NCBI GenBank assembly: GCA_011065225.1 | Contig: JAAKFC010000083.1 | Span: forward strand, 1-6,955 | Origin: Chlamydiota bacterium | Lineage (GTDB): Bacteria; Chlamydiota; Chlamydiia; Chlamydiales; Rhabdochlamydiaceae | Direction of reading: 5' to 3' | DNA: 6,955 nucleotides | Shown: piece by piece, positions 5,913-6,955 of the stretch | How positions within the stretch are numbered: the first letter of the stretch is position 1 | Layout of the letters: each line of letters starts with the position of its first letter | Program-made: the position numbers and the translations under genes | Notes under the pieces: model-generated | Told to the model about the DNA's origin: nothing | Database searches by the model: none | What the model saw: only the letters and a program-made list of their open reading frames with translations

Positions 5913-6550
5913 ACTCCCCTCATTTGAACACTCGCCCATTTGGAGCTTTGCGTTTCTATCGTAAAGTAATCGGAAGATAGCGCAAAGTGCTGTGGATCTC
6001 TTCCAAGCCCATTGATTCGATATGTGAATCCCAATCGATCAAATGCAGTAGGATCATACCCGTGAAGACATTCTGAGGGAAGAGATATTTGCAGCTGAAA
6101 ACTTTTGCGCTGGAAATCTCCCTTCACACCAATTTTTTGGGGATCGCATAATTCATGTCGATCATCGGTGCGAAATGCCGTCACTTCCCTGACATACACC
6201 TCATCGATTGGTTTGGGAAGGATCACAAAATGGTGACAGAAACGGGTCAAAAATCCCGCCGATTTGAGATCGCGTGTATCGATGAAAAGTTCAACACTAT
6301 CTCCTTTGCGCACTTCGGGAAAAAAACACTCTTCAAAGGGCTTTTCAATATGCACTTCGCACATCAGGCCTTTCTGATTCCAACCTAAAAAGACTTTTGC
6401 AAATGGATCTTCATAGAGAAGTTCTGAAAAATCAGGAAGAATGTGTTTTCTCTTTAAAGGCTTATTCCACTCTCCTTCTTGCAGATCATATGTCACTGCA
6501 AAGAAATCGATCGGCAAAATCGGAGAAATTTGATCGAGAGTTTCTTCCAA
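5909..6550 (-). CDS. Carbohydrate-binding family 9-like (DOMON-like) domain protein
   Basis: A 213-residue protein without signal peptide or membrane segment, so probably cytosolic. The order of conserved strands fits the CBM9-like/DOMON-like beta sandwich: AKVFLGWNQKGLMCEVHIEKPF (residues 51-72), the hallmark KGDSVELFIDTRD (82-94) followed by HHFVILP (106-112), then FQLQISLPSECL (151-162), RLGFTYRIN (172-180) and the terminal KWASVQM (204-210). Family members bind sugars or heme or act as sensor/adaptor domains; no ligand can be named here, and no enzyme domain is attached. No ATG is available between the upstream in-frame stop (6584-6586) and the conserved part; TTG at 6550 is the only good start. 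A purine stretch AAAAGGA lies about 11 bases before it, just before the end of the preceding gene. The gap to that gene is 7 bases. Confidence 0.7.
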   Translation of the reverse strand: MEETLDQISPILPIDFFAVTYDLQEGEWNKPLKRKHILPDFSELLYEDPFAKVFLGWNQKGLMCEVHIEKPFEECFFPEVRKGDSVELFIDTRDLKSAGFLTRFCHHFVILPKPIDEVYVREVTAFRTDDRHELCDPQKIGVKGDFQRKSFQLQISLPSECLHGYDPTAFDRLGFTYRINGLGRDPQHFALSSDYFTIETQSSKWASVQMRGV

Positions 6551-6557
6551 GCTAAAG

Positions 6558-6955
6558 CTACATCCTTTTAAGAAGTTTGCGCATCAATTTTTGCTCAGCA
6601 TCATACTTGAGATATTCTTTGATTTGGGCAACTTCCTTTTCTGATGCCACAACCTCTCCTTTTTCCATGAGCTGATAGAAATGCCCATCGGAAACGGGAG
6701 AAAACTCTCCGACCCCAATGACAATTTCCTCTTCTGTAAGTTGCTGGATCCGCTTATTCAAAGCCCAAATCGATTCTTCCTGCATCTTCTCAAAGTTTTT
6801 TGGATCTTGCATAGCAAATGTACGCATCTCTTCTAAGTATCTATCAAAACGATGCCCAGCATATTCATCGAGACCTTCTACTTCATTTTCTGTGATACTT
6901 TGCAAAAGGTCGGCATAGACCTTAGCTCCCACTTCATCTTGCACATCTTCATAAG
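6558..6955 (-). CDS. C-terminal part of an acidic, helical protein of unknown function (partial)
   Basis: The frame is open to the right edge of the window, so the gene's start lies outside. A GTG at 6944 is in frame, but nothing suggests it is the true start: the codons before it (Y-E-D) continue without a stop. The 131 visible residues are rich in Glu, Lys and Gln and look mostly helical. There is a middle segment EEEIVIGVGEFSPVSDGHFYQLMEKGEVV (only part conserved-looking) and a basic tail LMRKLLKRM. The final codons are ATG then TAG. I do not recognise the family. In Chlamydia trachomatis, as I recall, gcsH (CT282) adjoins a small hypothetical gene (CT283), and this protein could be its counterpart; that is a guess from gene order, not from a sequence match. 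Confidence 0.65.
   Translation of the reverse strand, partial: YEDVQDEVGAKVYADLLQSITENEVEGLDEYAGHRFDRYLEEMRTFAMQDPKNFEKMQEESIWALNKRIQQLTEEEIVIGVGEFSPVSDGHFYQLMEKGEVVASEKEVAQIKEYLKYDAEQKLMRKLLKRM

Noticed and set aside
5553..5939. Longer gcvH start at 5939
   Set aside because: The extra nine residues are not part of the H-protein fold, and the ATG at 5912 has a clear GAGGGG ribosome site and an ATGA junction.

Overview
The window is a piece of bacterial chromosome of about 40-43% G+C. It carries one tightly packed minus-strand gene cluster (about 591-6955) and, past the end of that cluster, roughly 590 bases without a convincing gene. The cell envelope is Gram-negative in type, since there is an AsmA/TamB-like inner-membrane-anchored giant protein and a lipoprotein. 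The gene content, base composition and non-ATG starts suggest a Chlamydiota member of the environmental (amoeba-associated) kind. That is an inference with perhaps 50% confidence; no rRNA or marker gene is present to settle it.

Reading in the direction of transcription (right to left), the cluster holds six genes. They are the C-terminal part of an unrecognised acidic helical protein (cut by the window edge), a cytosolic carbohydrate-binding-family-9-like (DOMON-like) domain protein with a TTG start, gcvH (lipoyl carrier protein H), a 1293-residue AsmA/TamB-like protein, a ComF-family protein with two zinc ribbons but a decayed phosphoribosyltransferase site, and a small lipoprotein. Junctions are a 7-base gap, a 4-base ATGA overlap, a second ATGA overlap, a 31-base overlap and a 22-base overlap (with the start preferred here). 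The genes are therefore almost certainly co-transcribed and partly translationally coupled. No promoter is visible inside the cluster; it must lie beyond the right edge.

The functions look mixed: a lipoyl carrier without visible glycine-cleavage partners, an envelope lipid-bridge-type protein, a ComF relative and a lipoprotein. The physical coupling of gcvH to the giant AsmA-like gene is the notable arrangement.

The left 590 bases hold the most unexplained structure. Positions 1-134 form a long imperfect palindrome with perfect 10-bp ends. A CTCGAG inverted repeat (185-209) and a terminator-like A/T hairpin (209-241) follow. Then comes a G+C-rich block (about 267-588) built from at least five consecutive hairpins and ending in three 9-base repeats next to the lipoprotein stop codon. 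This block is bracketed by a 10-base direct repeat (257-266 and 589-598), as if it had inserted exactly at the lipoprotein stop codon and pushed the operon terminator away. This is the best candidate for something undescribed here: an interspersed structured repeat or RNA-like element.
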